Origin: Paracoccaceae bacterium
GTDB lineage: Bacteria > Pseudomonadota > Alphaproteobacteria > Rhodobacterales > Rhodobacteraceae
NCBI GenBank assembly: GCA_030758115.1
Contig: JANREX010000050.1
Coordinates: forward strand, 31,539 to 95,538
Direction of reading: 5' to 3'
Length of the DNA: 64,000 nucleotides
In this document: positions 17,856 to 26,703 of the stretch, piece after piece
Layout: each line of letters opens with the position of its first letter
How positions within the stretch are numbered: position 1 is the first letter of the stretch
Made by a program: the position numbers and the translations under genes
Notes under the pieces: generated by a model
Seen by the model: only the letters and a program-made list of their open reading frames with translations
What the model was told of the DNA's origin: nothing
The model's database searches: none

Positions 17856-20108
17856 CTAGCGGCGGCGATCCGCCTTGCGTTTCAGCTTGGCGGCCTTGTG
17901 TTTTGCCTTGCCCAAGGCGCGCTTGGGCGGCTTGCCGCGCCCGGCTGGCGGACCCTTTGGCATATCCCGGCCTTCGATGCTGATCAGTTCCAGCGCGATG
18001 CCCCCCGTGACGGGGGCGGCTTCGGTCAGCTTGACCCGCACGCGCTGCCCCAGCCCGATGGTCAGACCGGTCTGCGAGCCCATCAGCGTGCCCTTGTCGC
18101 GGTCGAAGTGGAAATATTCATTGCCCAGCGACCGGATCGGGATCAGCCCGTCGGCGCCCGTTTCATCCAGTTTCACGAAGGCGCCGAACTTGGCGATGCC
18201 GCTGATCCGTCCGGTGAATTCCGCGCCCAGCCGGTCCGACAGGAAAGCCGCGAGGTAGCGATCGTTGGTGTCCCTCTCGGCCATCATCGAACGCCGCTCG
18301 GTCTCGCTGATATGCTGGGCGGTCGCCTCCAGCCGGTCGATTTCCTGATGGCTCAACCCGTCATCGCCCCATTGATGCGCCGAGATCAGCGCGCGGTGCA
18401 CCACCAGATCCGAATAGCGGCGAATGGGCGAAGTGAAATGTGCATAGGCCTGCAAGGCCAGCCCGAAATGGCCGAAGTTCGACGGGCTGTAATAGGCTTG
18501 CGTCATGGCGCGCAGGGTCGAGATGTTGATCAGCTCGTCATGATCCGTGCCTTCGGCCTGCGCCAGCAGCGCGTTCAGATGCGCGGTCTTCAACACTTGT
18601 CCCTTGGCCAGCACCAGGCCGGCCGCCTCTGCGGTATCGCGCAACGCCTCAAGCTTTTCGGGGCTGGGTTCCTCGTGGACCCGGAACAGCAGGGGCGAGC
18701 GTCGGGTGATCAGGGTTTCGGCGGCGGCGACATTGGCCAGCACCATGAATTCCTCGATCAGACGATGCGCGTCCAGCCGTTCGGCGAAGTTGACCGATGT
18801 CACCTTGCCCTCGTCCGACAGGATCACCTTGCGTTCAGGCAGGTCCAGATCCAGCGGCTGGCGGCGCGCGCGCGCCTTTACCAGCGTGTCATAGGCGGCG
18901 TAAAGCGGGTTGATGACCAGCTCCATCAGGGGCGCGCATTTCTCGTTCGGCGCACCGTCACGCGCTTCTTGAACCTCGCGGTAATTCAGCGAGGCGACAG
19001 AGCGCATCAGCCCGCGCACGAAGCGGTGACCGATCTTCTGGCCGGTGGCGTCCACCTGCATGCGCAGGGCGATGCAGGCGCGCGGCACGCCTTCATGCAA
19101 GGAACACAGATCGCCCGACAGACGGTCCGGCAGCATCGGCACCACGCGGTCCGGGAAATAGCTGGAGTTGCCGCGCTTGCGCGCCTCGATATCCAGGGCC
19201 GAACCGGTGTGGACGTAATGCGCCACATCGGCGATGGCGACCCAGATCACATGGCCGCCGGCATTGGCGGGATCATCGTCGGCATGGGCCCAGCAGGCAT
19301 CGTCATGGTCGCGCGCATCCCAGGGATCGATCGTGATCAGGGGCATGTCGCGCATGTCCTCGCGCCCCGACAGGCCTGCGGGTTTCATCGCATCGGCCTC
19401 GGCGATCACCTCGTCCGGGAAATCGTCGGGAATGCCGTGCTGGTGGATGGCGATCAGCGATACCGCCTTGGGGGCGGATGGATCGCCCAGCCGGTTGATG
19501 ATCCTTGCGCGCGGCAGGCCCATCCGGGCCTTGGGTCCGGCCTGTTCCGCCTCGACCAGCTCGCCATCCTTGGCGCCGCCGGTGGCGCCCTCGGGCACCT
19601 GCCATTCCTTGCCGTCACCCTTGTCGATGGGCAGGATGCGCCCGCCTTCGGATGTCTTGCGGAAGACACCCAGAACGCGGGCCGGGTTGGTGCCGATACG
19701 GCGGATCAGCCGGCCTTCGTAATGATGCGTCTGCCCGCGCACCTCGGTCAGGCGCGCCAGGATGCGGTCGCCTTCGCCCAGGGCCGGGTCCGTGGCGCGC
19801 GCGATCATCAGGATGCGCGGCTCGGGGCCTTCGCCGGTCCATTCCAGCGGGCGGGCGGTCATGTCGCCTTCCGCATTGGGCGGGCCGACCTGCACGATGC
19901 TGACAGGTGGCAGGCGATCGGGGTCGCGATAGGTTTTCTTGCGCTTCTCAAGATGCCCCTCATCCTCAAGTTCCTTGAGGATGCGCTTCAGATCAATCCG
20001 CGCGGCCCCCTTGATACCGAAGGCCTTGGCGATATCGCGTTTCGCGGTGAGGGTCGGGTGGTCGGCGATCCAGTTGAGGATCTCGGCCTTTGTGGGAAGC
20101 TGGCTCAT
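17856..20108 (-). CDS. rnr: Ribonuclease R
   Basis: A processive 3'-5' exoribonuclease able to degrade structured RNA, important in mRNA and rRNA quality control. At 750 residues it is of normal length. Order of parts: an N-terminal helix-turn-helix-like region, cold-shock domains, the RNB catalytic domain with DPWDARDHDDACWAH (the metal-binding aspartate cluster) near residue 265, LMRSVASLNYREVQ, HFTSPIRRYSDLVVHRAL near residue 560, a C-terminal S1 domain (GRISGIAKFGAFVKLDETG), and a lysine/arginine-rich tail ending KLKRKADRRR. The start ATG is at 20108. It could be coupled functionally to RppH and other RNA-decay enzymes; no operon partner is evident. Confidence 0.96.
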   Translation of the reverse strand: MSQLPTKAEILNWIADHPTLTAKRDIAKAFGIKGAARIDLKRILKELEDEGHLEKRKKTYRDPDRLPPVSIVQVGPPNAEGDMTARPLEWTGEGPEPRILMIARATDPALGEGDRILARLTEVRGQTHHYEGRLIRRIGTNPARVLGVFRKTSEGGRILPIDKGDGKEWQVPEGATGGAKDGELVEAEQAGPKARMGLPRARIINRLGDPSAPKAVSLIAIHQHGIPDDFPDEVIAEADAMKPAGLSGREDMRDMPLITIDPWDARDHDDACWAHADDDPANAGGHVIWVAIADVAHYVHTGSALDIEARKRGNSSYFPDRVVPMLPDRLSGDLCSLHEGVPRACIALRMQVDATGQKIGHRFVRGLMRSVASLNYREVQEARDGAPNEKCAPLMELVINPLYAAYDTLVKARARRQPLDLDLPERKVILSDEGKVTSVNFAERLDAHRLIEEFMVLANVAAAETLITRRSPLLFRVHEEPSPEKLEALRDTAEAAGLVLAKGQVLKTAHLNALLAQAEGTDHDELINISTLRAMTQAYYSPSNFGHFGLALQAYAHFTSPIRRYSDLVVHRALISAHQWGDDGLSHQEIDRLEATAQHISETERRSMMAERDTNDRYLAAFLSDRLGAEFTGRISGIAKFGAFVKLDETGADGLIPIRSLGNEYFHFDRDKGTLMGSQTGLTIGLGQRVRVKLTEAAPVTGGIALELISIEGRDMPKGPPAGRGKPPKRALGKAKHKAAKLKRKADRRR

Positions 20109-20195
20109 GCTGCCGAAGTAGCACAGGTGCCGGGTGCCGTCATGGGGGAATCGATGGTCCGGCCCTGCGAATAGTCCGTCGGAGACACGCTTGCC

Positions 20196-21365
20196 TCAGC
20201 CGAAATAGCTGCGCAGAATGCGGGTGTAGATCGCCTTGAGCTGATGGATATGGGCGATTTCGACCCGTTCATCGACCTGGTGCATGGTGCGGCCGACAAG
20301 GCCGAATTCCACGACCGGGCAGTGATCCTTGACGAATCTTGCGTCCGAGGTCCCCCCCGAGGTGGACAGGACCGGCACCACATTGGTCTCCGCCTGCACC
20401 GCCGCGCCGACCATGTCCGACAGCGCGCCGGGCGGGGTCAGAAAGCTTTCGCCTGAGATCTTGATGCTCATCGCCACCTGCACATCGAATTCGGTGGCTA
20501 CCCTGTCGGCTTCGGCGCGCAGCCAATCGGTCAGGCTGGCGCCCGAATGGATGTCATTGAAGCGGATGTTGACGCTGGCGCGGCATTGGGCGGGAATCAC
20601 GTTGGTGGCGGGATTGCCCGTGTCGATGGTCACGACGGCCAGTGTTGACGGGTCGAAATGATCGTTGCCCTTGTCCAGTTCATGGCTGGACAGCCGGTCC
20701 ATCAGCCGCGCCATCGCAGGCAGCGGGTTCTTGGCGCGGTGCGGATAGGCCGAATGGCCCTGCACGCCCGTCACCGTGAAGAACGCGGTCAGCGATCCGC
20801 GCCGCCCGATCTTGATCATCTCGCCCATGCGTTCGGGGCAGGTGGGTTCGCCCACGAGGCAGACGCTCATCGCTTCGCCGTTGTCGCGCATCCAGTCCAG
20901 AAGGGCGGTGGTGCCGTCCACGGCATCGCCCTCCTCGTCGCCGGTGATGGTCAGGATCATGGCCCCGTCGGGCGGGGTCTGGCGCACGAAATCAATGGCT
21001 GCGGCGGCAAAGGCGGCCACGCCCGATTTCATGTCGGTCGCCCCGCGTCCCCAGATCTGGCCGTCCTTGATCACCCCGCCGAAGGGCGGCACGGTCCACG
21101 CGGCCTCGTCGCCCACTGGCACCACATCCGTATGCCCGTTGAAACCGAAGGTATGAGGATGCCCCTTGGCGCCCCAGCGGGCGAACAGGTTCGATACCGC
21201 GCCCCGATCGACGCGGGTGCAGGCAAAGCCCGCGCTTTCCAGCAGGTCCTGCAACAGCACAAGCGCGCCCCCCTCCTCAGGCGTGACCGAGGGGCAGCGG
21301 ATCAGTTGCACGGTCAGATCGGCGGGATCGACCGGGGCGGGCGCAGTGCTGTGTGTCTGGGCCAT
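20196..21365 (-). CDS. dapE: Succinyl-diaminopimelate desuccinylase
   Basis: A zinc metallopeptidase (M20 family) that hydrolyses N-succinyl-LL-diaminopimelate in the succinylase branch of lysine and peptidoglycan-precursor synthesis. The protein has 389 residues. The blocks [26 protein letters not shown] and [15 protein letters not shown] supply the metal ligands and catalytic glutamate. The start is the ATG at 21365 preceded by AAAGGAC; a longer in-frame extension upstream to 21461 is unlikely. dapD, the enzyme earlier in the same branch, lies about 3.4 kb away on the same strand, separated by the Hint gene pair. The C-terminus ends ILRSYFG. Confidence 0.96.
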   Translation of the reverse strand: MAQTHSTAPAPVDPADLTVQLIRCPSVTPEEGGALVLLQDLLESAGFACTRVDRGAVSNLFARWGAKGHPHTFGFNGHTDVVPVGDEAAWTVPPFGGVIKDGQIWGRGATDMKSGVAAFAAAAIDFVRQTPPDGAMILTITGDEEGDAVDGTTALLDWMRDNGEAMSVCLVGEPTCPERMGEMIKIGRRGSLTAFFTVTGVQGHSAYPHRAKNPLPAMARLMDRLSSHELDKGNDHFDPSTLAVVTIDTGNPATNVIPAQCRASVNIRFNDIHSGASLTDWLRAEADRVATEFDVQVAMSIKISGESFLTPPGALSDMVGAAVQAETNVVPVLSTSGGTSDARFVKDHCPVVEFGLVGRTMHQVDERVEIAHIHQLKAIYTRILRSYFG

Positions 21366-21681
21366 GGGCGGGGTCCTTTTTTGGGGTGCTGTATCGATAG
21401 ACTGCTTTTGCCGTAACGGCAAACAATCAGGGATTGTGCGAATGTGTCGGAAATGGCGCAATTTCAGGGCGATAGCGGATGTCTGGACGGAAGAGTGTTA
21501 ACAGTGCCGAAACGAAAGTGTTAACTGCACGTTAATTAAAAAGACCCGAGGCAGGTCAAAAGCAGCAGGATCCAACGTGGTCCAGATCAATGAACGTGCC
21601 GATTCTTTTCGGCACATGGCGCGCGTTGCGGGTCACTGATCTTGTTCTGTCCTGTCTCAGGCCAAATGGGGCAGGATTTAA
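21366..21681. other. 316-bp divergent intergenic region (dapE / Hint operon)
   Basis: The only intergenic region over 300 bp apart from the one holding the small RNA. The middle part (about 21490-21545) is notably A+T-rich for this genome and holds TTAAC-type sites (see next entry). A perfect 7-bp stem with a 6-base loop, GTGCCGA/TCGGCAC, lies at 21596-21615, about 65 bp before the Hint ATG, probably in its mRNA leader. GGCAGGA precedes that ATG at 7 bases. The dapE leader occupies the left end. No additional gene is convincing here. Confidence 0.6.
21494..21537 (+). promoter_or_regulatory. CtrA-type binding site cluster
   Basis: TTAA at 21521-21524, seven bases, TTAA at 21532-21535: an exact match to the alphaproteobacterial CtrA consensus TTAA-N7-TTAA. 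An additional half site, TTAAC, lies at 21498-21502, and the 9-mer AGTGTTAAC occurs twice (21494-21502, 21517-21525). TTAA is rare elsewhere in this GC-rich window. The site is 147 bp upstream of the Hint gene and 156 bp upstream of dapE. Regulation by CtrA is inferred from the motif only. Confidence 0.5.
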
Positions 21682-23280
21682 ATGGTTGCAGCATCCAGGT
21701 TGCCGGTAAACACAGACGCGTCTGCCCTGCAGATGGCGAACGAGATATTCGGCGATGGTGTCACCGTGGTCAGCGCAAGCTACACCGGTGACTCGCGGTC
21801 GTCCGGCATCTACAGCGACGGCGATACGATCTCGCCTTTCGTGACCCCCGGCGATACGGGCGTGATCCTGTCAACAGGGCGGGCGGTGAATTTCACCAAC
21901 GATGCGGGTGGCAGCGCTGCCAACCCGACCCAGGCCAACCTGAGCGGGTCCAGAACAACGGATACCCTGGGCGTCAACAACAACGCGCAATTCAACGCGG
22001 CCGCTGGCACCAGTACCTTTGACGCGGCCTGGCTGGACGTGGATTTCATCCCCACCGGCAACCTCATGACGATGCAATTCGTCTTTTCGTCCGAGGAATA
22101 TCCCGAATTCGCAACCGGCGCCTATCAGGATTTCTTCGGCGTCTGGGTGAACGGTCAGCAGGTCGACCTGGCGGTGGGGGACGGTGATGTCGATCCCAAC
22201 AACCTGAATGCGGGCAGCAACCAGAACCTGTTCATCTCGAACGTGGGCAGCCCCTACAACACCGAGATGGATGGCTTTACCGTCACCATGACCCTGACGA
22301 TGGTGGTCACCCCCGGTGAGGTCAATTCGATCCGCATCGGCATCGCGGATGTGCTTGATTCCCAATATGACACCAACGTGCTGATCGCGGGCAATTCGGT
22401 TCAGACGGTTCTGGTCGCCCAGACCGACATGGCCGAGATCTATCCCAACGGCACCGCCGTGATCGACGTTCTCGGCAATGATGTGAACGCCACGGGCGGG
22501 GTGCTGACCATCACCCATATCAACGGTCAGCCCGTCGTGGCCGGCACTGTGCTGACCCTCGGGACGGGGCAGCAGGTGACGGTGAATGCCGACGGGACCC
22601 TGACCGTCGTGGGCGACGGCAATGTCGAGGTGGCGAACTTCACCTATACGGTGGCCAGCAGCACCGGGCAGACCGATACCGGCTTCGTCATCGTCGATTC
22701 CGTTCCCTGTTTCGTGGCCGGCACGATGGTTCTGACCCCGCAAGGCGAGGTGCCGGTCGAAACCCTGACGCCGGGCGATCTGGTGCTGACAAAGGATGAC
22801 GGCCCGCAACCGCTGCGGTGGATCGGCCAGCGCCGGGTCGAGGCGCGCGCGGCTTTTGCCCCGATCTTCATCGCGGCCAATACCTTTGGCGAGCATCGCA
22901 GCCTGATGGTTTCACCGCTGCACCGCGTCCTGATCCGCGACAGCCTTGCCGAGGTGCTGTTTGGCGAGCGCGAGGTTCTGGTCGCGGCGCGTGACTTGGT
23001 CAATGACCGCAGCGTGCGCCGGATCGAAGGCGGCATGGTCGATTATGTGCATATCCTGTTCGACCGGCACCAGGTGGTGTTCTCGGAAGGGCTTGAGACC
23101 GAAAGCTTCCTGCCGGGCCCCCAGATTGCGCGGTCTTTCGAGGCCGAGGTCATCGACGAGATCACGGCGCTCTTCCCGGAGCTGGATCCGGTGACGGGGC
23201 AGGGCTACAGCCCGGCGGCCCGCCGCATGTTGCGCTGCTACGAGGCGCGCTTGCTGCAGGCCGAACGGCGGGTGGCCTGA
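21682..23280 (+). CDS. Choice-of-anchor L / Hint-domain extracellular protein
   Basis: A 532-residue protein in two clear halves. Residues about 15-250 match the choice-of-anchor L adhesin-type domain (VVSASYTGDSRSSGIYSDGD, then FVFSSEEYPEFATGAYQDFF). A cadherin-like linker with YPNGTAVIDVLGNDVNATGG follows. From Cys343 there is a Hint (hedgehog/intein) domain: PCFVAGTMVLTPQGEVPVET and SPLHRVLIRDS, in which Cys343 is the expected nucleophile. Such proteins are characteristic of Rhodobacteraceae and are thought to be secreted and to self-process. No classical Sec signal is visible; type I secretion is common for these proteins. The second gene starts one base after the stop. Confidence 0.9.
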   Translation: MVAASRLPVNTDASALQMANEIFGDGVTVVSASYTGDSRSSGIYSDGDTISPFVTPGDTGVILSTGRAVNFTNDAGGSAANPTQANLSGSRTTDTLGVNNNAQFNAAAGTSTFDAAWLDVDFIPTGNLMTMQFVFSSEEYPEFATGAYQDFFGVWVNGQQVDLAVGDGDVDPNNLNAGSNQNLFISNVGSPYNTEMDGFTVTMTLTMVVTPGEVNSIRIGIADVLDSQYDTNVLIAGNSVQTVLVAQTDMAEIYPNGTAVIDVLGNDVNATGGVLTITHINGQPVVAGTVLTLGTGQQVTVNADGTLTVVGDGNVEVANFTYTVASSTGQTDTGFVIVDSVPCFVAGTMVLTPQGEVPVETLTPGDLVLTKDDGPQPLRWIGQRRVEARAAFAPIFIAANTFGEHRSLMVSPLHRVLIRDSLAEVLFGEREVLVAARDLVNDRSVRRIEGGMVDYVHILFDRHQVVFSEGLETESFLPGPQIARSFEAEVIDEITALFPELDPVTGQGYSPAARRMLRCYEARLLQAERRVA

Positions 23281-23281
23281 C

Positions 23282-24382
23282 ATGGCGTGGATTGCGATAG
23301 CGGATCATGCCGATCCCCGGTTTTCCTGTTCCGGTCTTGGTTGTGACGCGGGCCGGTCCGATACCGCCTTGCAACGCGACGATCCGATGGCGCTTCTGAC
23401 GCGGGGGACGCTGCTGATGGAGGCGCGTCTTGCGCCCGACGGGCGACCCCAGACCCTGCTGGAATGGGATCATGCCCACCCATGGCGACGCGGTCTTTCG
23501 CTGCGGGCCCTGCCCGGCGGAAGCATCGCCCTTGTCGTGTTCCAGGGCAACGATGCCTGTCACTGCGTCATCACCCATGATGCCATCGGCGGTGATGAAA
23601 CGCTTCGTATCAGCTATTCCTGGGATGCGCCCGCGCGCTGGGGGCGGCTGGTCGTGGAGAAGCCGAATGCACCGGGCCAATTCATGACCGAATTGCGCGA
23701 TCCACCCCCCTTGTTGCTGAGCGATGTGCAGGCCGCGACGATGACGCCCGCCATGCGGTGCATGGATCCCGATGTGACTTTCTTCGCGGTCTCGACCCGG
23801 ATCGAACCCGTCGGCCCCATGCCGACGCTGGATGCGCGCGTGCCCCTGTGCACGCCATATGGCTACAGGCCGCTGGGCCAGATCAAGCGGGGCGATGTCA
23901 TGCGGCTGGCCGATGGCAGTACACAACCCGTGCTGCATGTGCTGCGCCGCACCGTTCCGGCGCGCGGACTGTTGCGGCCGGTCCGGTTGCGCGCGCCCTA
24001 TTTCGGCCTGCAGCAGGATATCGTCGTCGCCCCGGAACAGCGGCTGGTGATCGGTGGATCGGATGTCGAGTATCTGTTCGATCAGGAATTCGTGCTGGTA
24101 CCCGCACGGCATCTGGTCAACGGAACGGCCGCGCATTTCTGCGTGACGGGTCCCACCGCGACCTATGGGCAGGTCCTGCTGCCGGGGCACGAGGCGATCC
24201 TTGCCGCAGGCACGCCGGTCGAAAGCCTTTTCATCGGGCGGATCAGGCGCAATCCCGCGCGTCTGGCGGCAAGCCTGCTGGCGGGGATCGAACGGTCGCG
24301 GCTTCCGGATCATGCCGCCTCGGCCTATCCGGTGCTGCGCGCCTACGAGGCGATCACCCTGGCCGATCGACGGGCAGCCTAG
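23282..24382 (+). CDS. Hint-domain protein, degenerate nucleophile
   Basis: A 366-residue protein starting one base after the previous stop. The N-terminal part (residues 30-160) is a beta-rich domain I do not recognise. The C-terminal part aligns with the Hint domain of the upstream protein: LCTPYGYRPLGQIKRGDVM matches the block after the nucleophile, and APEQRLVIGG replaces SPLHRVLI. At the expected nucleophile position there is no cysteine (the segment reads PTLDARVPLCTP), and the conserved histidine of the second block is glutamine. Self-cleavage is therefore unlikely. The C-terminal YPVLRAYEAITLAD resembles the RMLRCYEARLLQ tail of its neighbour. It may be a partner or chaperone-like paralogue; inference. 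Confidence 0.82.
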   Translation: MAWIAIADHADPRFSCSGLGCDAGRSDTALQRDDPMALLTRGTLLMEARLAPDGRPQTLLEWDHAHPWRRGLSLRALPGGSIALVVFQGNDACHCVITHDAIGGDETLRISYSWDAPARWGRLVVEKPNAPGQFMTELRDPPPLLLSDVQAATMTPAMRCMDPDVTFFAVSTRIEPVGPMPTLDARVPLCTPYGYRPLGQIKRGDVMRLADGSTQPVLHVLRRTVPARGLLRPVRLRAPYFGLQQDIVVAPEQRLVIGGSDVEYLFDQEFVLVPARHLVNGTAAHFCVTGPTATYGQVLLPGHEAILAAGTPVESLFIGRIRRNPARLAASLLAGIERSRLPDHAASAYPVLRAYEAITLADRRAA

Positions 24383-24398
24383 GCATCGCTTGGGGTCT

Positions 24399-24743
24399 TC
24401 AGTCCTCGAACGGGGTGATCTGCGCCACGATGACGGCGTTTTCCTCGAGGGCGCGGGCCATCAGGGCGCGCTCGTCCTCTTCGATCTCCTGGCCATCGGC
24501 AAGCCGTTCCTCAAGCGTGCCATAGCCGGTCACGTCAAGCGGGGCCATGTCGGCCTGTTTCAGGATCGCCACGGTCTCGCGCACGGCTTCGGCCTCATCC
24601 ACGCCCGAGGCATAGATCATCAGCGCCGCGCCGGTGGATTTGGGCGGCAGCCCGTCCCCATCCTTGCGGCCCACCTCGACCAGCAGGGTATAGACCTGCT
24701 GGCGCGATGGTTTCTTCTTGGGTTTTTCGGGCTGATCAGTCAC
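24399..24743 (-). CDS. Conserved hypothetical protein coupled to dapD
   Basis: A small acidic cytoplasmic protein of 114 residues that I cannot assign. It starts with GTG and overlaps the end of dapD by 8 bases, so it is almost certainly translated from the same mRNA. The N-terminus is lysine-rich ([11 protein letters not shown]), followed by a hydrophobic core ([30 protein letters not shown]) and an acidic C-terminus ([17 protein letters not shown]). There is no signal peptide or membrane segment. Overlap with dapD suggests a link to lysine/diaminopimelate synthesis or its regulation, but no motif proves it. Confidence 0.7.
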   Translation of the reverse strand: MTDQPEKPKKKPSRQQVYTLLVEVGRKDGDGLPPKSTGAALMIYASGVDEAEAVRETVAILKQADMAPLDVTGYGTLEERLADGQEIEEDERALMARALEENAVIVAQITPFED

Positions 24744-25563
24744 GCAACAGCTCGTTGATCGAGGTTTTCGAGCGGGTCTGCGCGTCCACCTTCTTGACGA
24801 TCACGGCACAGTAGAGGTTGATCCCGTTCTTCGACGGCATCGAACCTGCGACCACCACGGAACCGGCAGGCACTTCGCCATACATCACTTCGCCGGTCTC
24901 ACGGTCCACGATCTTGGTGGATTTGCCGATGAAGACACCCATCCCCAGAACCGCGCCTTCGCGCACGATGCAGCCCTCGACCACTTCGGACCGCGCCCCG
25001 ATAAAGCAATTGTCCTCGATGATCGTGGGGCCGGCCTGCATCGGTTCCAGCACGCCGCCGATGCCCACGCCACCCGACAGGTGCACGTTCTTGCCGATCT
25101 GTGCGCAGCTGCCCACCGTGGCCCATGTGTCGACCATGGTGCCGCTGTCGACATAGGCGCCCAGGTTCACGAAGGACGGCATCAGCACCACGCCGGGTGC
25201 GATATAGGCCGAGCGGCGCACGACGCAGTTGGGAACGGCGCGAAAGCCCGCGGATTTCCAGTCGGCAGGCTGCCAGCCCTTGAACTTGCTGTCGACCTTG
25301 TCCCACCAGCCGCCGGACTGCGGGCCGCCATCATGCACTTCCATATCCTTGATGCGGAAACCCAGAAGCACGGCCTTCTTGGCCCACTGGTTCACATGCC
25401 ACTGGCCGTCCGCCTGGCGTTCGGCCACGCGCAGCTTGCCGCTGTCCAGCGCATCCAGCGTGGCTTCGATCGCATCGCGCGCCTCGCCCTTGGTGGCGGG
25501 GGTGATGCCGTCGCGGGCATCCCAGGCGGCTTCGATGGCGGTTTCCAGGGCGGCGTTGGACAT
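24736..25563 (-). CDS. dapD: Tetrahydrodipicolinate N-succinyltransferase
   Basis: This enzyme transfers succinyl from succinyl-CoA to tetrahydrodipicolinate, the committed step of the succinylase lysine/DAP branch. At 275 residues it is of normal length. The N-terminal helical domain ends near DGKVHVNQW-type sequence ([20 protein letters not shown]). The C-terminal half is the left-handed parallel beta-helix of hexapeptide repeats ([40 protein letters not shown]). The start is the ATG at 25563 preceded by GGAGA; upstream in-frame codons are not family-like. dapE on the same strand supplies a later step of this pathway. Confidence 0.96.
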   Translation of the reverse strand: MSNAALETAIEAAWDARDGITPATKGEARDAIEATLDALDSGKLRVAERQADGQWHVNQWAKKAVLLGFRIKDMEVHDGGPQSGGWWDKVDSKFKGWQPADWKSAGFRAVPNCVVRRSAYIAPGVVLMPSFVNLGAYVDSGTMVDTWATVGSCAQIGKNVHLSGGVGIGGVLEPMQAGPTIIEDNCFIGARSEVVEGCIVREGAVLGMGVFIGKSTKIVDRETGEVMYGEVPAGSVVVAGSMPSKNGINLYCAVIVKKVDAQTRSKTSINELLRD

Positions 25564-25594
25564 GTCTGCGTCTCCGGGCTGTGAAAAGGGTTTC

Positions 25595-25628
25595 GGACGC
25601 CTATAAGGCCAAGCGTCCTTGCGCGCAA
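25595..25628 (-). promoter_or_regulatory. Candidate dapD promoter with inverted repeat
   Basis: On the minus strand, TTGCGC (25628-25623), a 16-bp spacer and TTATAG (25606-25601) form a possible promoter. The -10 is bracketed by the inverted repeat GGACGC/GCGTCC (25595-25600 and 25613-25618), an operator-like arrangement. Motif-based only. Confidence 0.3.
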
Positions 25629-25734
25629 TCGCAACGGCGTGGCGCATGCCGGGGGCGGGCTCACTCCAACGTCACTGGCCTTGCGGCCTCGGCTTTGATA
25701 CCCCGGCTGCAGGCCCTTGAGGAAAGCGACCCCG

Positions 25735-26580
25735 ATGAAAGAAGACCGCAGCAGTCCGTTTCGCGACGCGCATACGGATATCAAGACAGCCCATGGCGTG
25801 CCCGAGACCGAACAGACGCGGTCATCGGCCTATCGGTTGGCTTTTGCCGATAATGAATTCCTGTGCCGGGATGAACTGCGCCCGGTCCGCCTGCAATTGG
25901 AACTGCTGAAACCGCAGATGCTGCTGGATGAATACGGGGTCGAAAGCACCGTGGTCCTGTTCGGCGGCGCGCGCATTCCGGCCCCGGACAAGGCTGCATC
26001 GGCGGCGAACAAGACCCTGGCGGACCTGTCCCGCTACTACGAGGAGGCGCGCCGCTTTTCCTATCTGGTGACGCAGGCATCGCTCGAGTCCGGGGGGCAC
26101 CGCAACATCATCACCACGGGGGGCGGGCCCGGTGTGATGGAGGCGGGCAATCGCGGCGCGCGCGAGGCGGGCGGCATTTCGATCGGCCTGAACATTGTCT
26201 TGCCGCATGAACAGGCGCCCAACGAATATGTCACGCCCGACCTTTGCTTCAACTTCCACTATTTCGCGATCCGCAAGATGCATTTCCTGATGCGGGCCAA
26301 TGCGGTCTGCGTCTTTCCGGGCGGCTTCGGCACCCTGGACGAGATGTTCGAAAGTCTCACGCTGATCCAGACCGGCCGCATGAAGCGTGTGCCCTTCCTG
26401 CTGTTCGGCCGCGACTTCTGGACCAGGATCATCAACTGGGAGGCGCTGGCCGAGGCTGGTACGATCTCGGCCGAGGACCTGTCCCTCTTTCGCTATGTCG
26501 AGACTGCCGACGAGGCGGTTGCCGCCATGGCGGACTGGGAAGGCGCAGGCGAAAAGCGCGCGGCCATTCCGGGGCGCTGA
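25735..26580 (+). CDS. LOG family nucleotide hydrolase
   Basis: A 281-residue protein of the LOG (lonely guy / lysine decarboxylase-like) family, whose members hydrolyse the N-glycosidic bond of nucleoside 5'-monophosphates. Motifs: FGGARIP near residue 79, TTGGGPGVMEAGNRGA near residue 125, and PGGFGTLDEMFE near residue 197, the phosphoribohydrolase signature that distinguishes LOG from lysine decarboxylase. The N-terminal 60 residues are an extension typical of the longer alphaproteobacterial forms. The start at 25735 is preceded by GAGGAAA. It is divergent from dapD. The physiological substrate (AMP or other nucleotides, or a cytokinin-like molecule) cannot be read from the sequence. Confidence 0.9.
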   Translation: MKEDRSSPFRDAHTDIKTAHGVPETEQTRSSAYRLAFADNEFLCRDELRPVRLQLELLKPQMLLDEYGVESTVVLFGGARIPAPDKAASAANKTLADLSRYYEEARRFSYLVTQASLESGGHRNIITTGGGPGVMEAGNRGAREAGGISIGLNIVLPHEQAPNEYVTPDLCFNFHYFAIRKMHFLMRANAVCVFPGGFGTLDEMFESLTLIQTGRMKRVPFLLFGRDFWTRIINWEALAEAGTISAEDLSLFRYVETADEAVAAMADWEGAGEKRAAIPGR

Positions 26581-26637
26581 TTGCCCGCGCATGATGCCAG
26601 CCAGATCGCCAAAAACCGCTGACCCGCCGTGACGGGA

Positions 26638-26665
26638 TTGAGCACGCAATCCGCTCAACTATACT
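26638..26665 (+). promoter_or_regulatory. Candidate sigma70 promoter for the META/MliC protein
   Basis: TTGAGC (26638-26643), a 16-bp spacer and TATACT (26660-26665) are a reasonable promoter pair. The predicted transcription start near 26672 leaves a leader of about 32 bases with AAGGAG before the ATG at 26704. Confidence 0.4.
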
Positions 26666-26703
26666 GTTCGCAACGTGAGAGGTCTTCGAAAGGAGCCGGG
26701 GTA

